From the NCBI RefSeq assembly GCF_008000935.1, contig NZ_CP042831.1, forward strand, positions 2,914,001-2,978,000: a stretch of 64,000 bases of DNA, read 5' to 3'. Below the pieces are notes generated by a model. The model worked only from the letters and a program-made list of their open reading frames with translations. It was not told the DNA's origin and did not search any database. Positions 62,536 to 64,000 of this stretch are shown in pieces (within the stretch, counting starts at the first letter, position 1; each line of letters opens with the position of its first letter). This DNA comes from Flavobacterium alkalisoli. Its GTDB lineage: Bacteria; Bacteroidota; Bacteroidia; Flavobacteriales; Flavobacteriaceae. The position numbers and the translations under genes are program-made.

Positions 62536-64000
62536 ATGGATAAAGTATTCTCCTTCCTTTCTTCTACACGCTTAATGGCCGTTCTTTTTATAGTTTTTGC
62601 AGCTGCTATGGGAATAGGCACTTTTATAGAAGACGCATACAATACAGAAACTGCAAGATTGTATATCTACAACGCAAGATGGTTTGAAGTCATTATGCTT
62701 GTTTTCATAATTAACTTTATAGGTAATATAAAACGCTACCAGCTCCATAAAAAAGAAAAATGGGCTACATTACTGCTTCACCTTTCTTTTATTTTAATTA
62801 TTCTGGGTGCTTTTGTTACACGTTATATCAGTTATGAAGGAATGATGCCGATAAGGGAAGGGGAGACAGAGAATCATTTCTATTCTGATAAAACATACCT
62901 TACTGTTCTTGTAGACGGTGAGTATAAGGGAGAGATGAGAAGAAGGACTTTTTCTAAAGAACTCCTTATGACTCCCGAAGGTGATAAGCCTTGGTTTATA
63001 GGAATGCTGGGAAGTAATCATTTCTCTATAAACGAGAAATTTGACGAAACTCCTTTTTCTATAGAGTACAAAGATTTTTTACTTGGCGCTAAAGATACCA
63101 TTGTTCAAGATAAAGATGGTGTAAATTATATTAAAATGGTAGAAGCCGGAGACGGTGGCCGCCATGAGCATTACCTTAAAGAAGGCGAGGTTCAGAGTAT
63201 TCACAATATACTCTTTGCTTTTAACAAGCCAACAGAAGGTGCGGTAAACATTAATTCTGTTCAGGATATTTACACTATTAACTCTGCTTTTGGAGGTAAT
63301 TTTATGCGAATGGCCGACAGAATGGAGGGCGTTGTATATGCCGATTCGATACAGCCATTAATGTTCAGGTCTCTTTATAATGTTGCAGGATCCCAGTTTG
63401 TATTCCCTGATGCTCCTATAAAAGGGAAAATGGTTTACAAATCTAATGGAGACTATAAAACTAAAGAAGATGCCGCTCTTACGGTTACTATTAAAAATGA
63501 AGGGGTAGAAAAGGATGTAACCCTTTTAGGCGGTAAACAAAAAATGGGAGTGCCACAATCAATAAAAATTGGAAATCTAGAATATACTCTTATTTATGGC
63601 AGTAAAACTTACGAACTTCCATTTGATATAAAACTTAATGATTTTATTGCGGAAAAGTACCCCGGTACAGAATCGAGCTATGCTTCATTTGAAAGTAAAG
63701 TGACTGTATTAGATAAAGAAGAAAATAACACTTTTAATACCCGTATTTATATGAACCATGTACTGGACTACAGAGGTTATCGCTTTTTCCAGGCAGGATT
63801 TGATCCGGATGAAAAAGGAACAAAACTATCTGTTAACCATGATTTTTGGGGCACATGGATTAGCTATATAGGTTATTTTTTACTGTATTTAGGTTTAATG
63901 GGGATATTATTTACTAAGGATACGCGCTTTGGCGATCTTAAGAGAAAGCTTGATAAAGTAAGGGCTAAGAAACTGGAGGAAGCTAAAGCTATCAGTTTGA
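62536..64000 (+). CDS. CcsBA-type cytochrome c maturation protein, 3'-truncated by the window
   Basis: Open from ATG 62536 to the window's right edge, 488 codons without a stop, so it is partial. The translation starts MDKVFSFLSSTRLMAVLFIV and shows two membrane helices, a third around residues 76-94, a long periplasmic ResB-like domain with DYRGYRFFQAGFDPDEKGTK, and a membrane helix near the end (WISYIGYFLLYLGLMGILF). This matches the ResB half of the Bacteroidetes CcsBA fusion that moves haem to apocytochrome c; the CcsA half would lie beyond 64000. Confidence 0.9.
   Translation, partial: MDKVFSFLSSTRLMAVLFIVFAAAMGIGTFIEDAYNTETARLYIYNARWFEVIMLVFIINFIGNIKRYQLHKKEKWATLLLHLSFILIILGAFVTRYISYEGMMPIREGETENHFYSDKTYLTVLVDGEYKGEMRRRTFSKELLMTPEGDKPWFIGMLGSNHFSINEKFDETPFSIEYKDFLLGAKDTIVQDKDGVNYIKMVEAGDGGRHEHYLKEGEVQSIHNILFAFNKPTEGAVNINSVQDIYTINSAFGGNFMRMADRMEGVVYADSIQPLMFRSLYNVAGSQFVFPDAPIKGKMVYKSNGDYKTKEDAALTVTIKNEGVEKDVTLLGGKQKMGVPQSIKIGNLEYTLIYGSKTYELPFDIKLNDFIAEKYPGTESSYASFESKVTVLDKEENNTFNTRIYMNHVLDYRGYRFFQAGFDPDEKGTKLSVNHDFWGTWISYIGYFLLYLGLMGILFTKDTRFGDLKRKLDKVRAKKLEEAKAISL

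Overview
The window is chromosomal DNA of a Bacteroidetes bacterium, almost certainly a Flavobacterium or close relative. Evidence: the -7 promoter element of this phylum (TAnnTTTG) stands before many genes, Shine-Dalgarno sequences are absent, the DNA is AT-rich, and the content is typical (a GldM-like protein, a fused E1 alpha/beta 2-oxoacid dehydrogenase, a CcsBA-type cytochrome c maturation protein, DUF983 and DUF2911 proteins, many proteins ending their signal peptide in AQ). No rRNA, tRNA, IS element, prophage or CRISPR array was seen. Most of it is ordinary core genome with short intergenic gaps. The only gene-free stretch above 300 bases is 19758-20084, which holds a terminator and a cobalamin riboswitch.

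Layout. 1-6400: minus-strand genes, most with their own promoter: a secreted protein with two GldM D3-D4 repeats, a YCII/ABM protein, two AraC regulators, a thioesterase, a Crp/Fnr regulator and an RsmB-type rRNA methyltransferase. 6400-10050: DUF983 protein, two exported proteins and an ECF sigma / membrane protein / Spy-like exported protein operon. 10190-14990: Cys-rich copper-binding protein, tandem HAD phosphatases, recG and a secreted unknown. 15090-20090: M1 aminopeptidase, a tandem pair of secreted paralogues with a DUF7660-like gene, a thioesterase, and a Dph6/DUF71-like ATP pyrophosphatase behind a cobalamin riboswitch. 20800-24790: UvrD/PcrA helicase, YciO-like protein and three small envelope or hydrophilic proteins with structured spacers. 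24950-32200: acetyltransferase, FabG, VWA membrane protein, META lipoprotein, OmpA-type porin, aldehyde dehydrogenase. 32240-41400: fused E1, a degenerate M1 peptidase joined to an outer-membrane barrel, a LOG-like protein and UvrA. 41520-50280: a very AT-rich HEPN-like gene, acetate transporter, GyrI-like protein, thioredoxin-fold lipoprotein, ABC-F ATPase, acetyltransferase, serine hydrolase, bestrophin. 50335-64000: photolyase with SRPBCC partner, DUF2911 protein, a long minus-strand run (DUF2520 Rossmann protein, KdsC-like HAD, UbiA prenyltransferase, Maf, PIG-L protein, small membrane protein, sodium:solute symporter), a second M1 peptidase, and a CcsBA-type gene running off the right end.

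How the genes work together. Several are housekeeping (UvrA, UvrD, photolyase and RecG for DNA repair; RsmB and ABC-F for ribosomes; FabG for lipids). The clearest regulatory circuit is the B12 riboswitch over the DUF71-type gene. The clearest stress circuit is the ECF sigma operon. Bidirectional terminators separate most convergent pairs, but three convergent pairs abut with no spacer.

The most notable items are the riboswitch-controlled DUF71 gene, the lone AT-rich HEPN-like gene after uvrA, the standalone GldM-domain protein, and the catalytically degenerate M1-barrel fusion. No obviously new multi-gene system was found. All family names rest on recognition of motifs by eye, without database searches.
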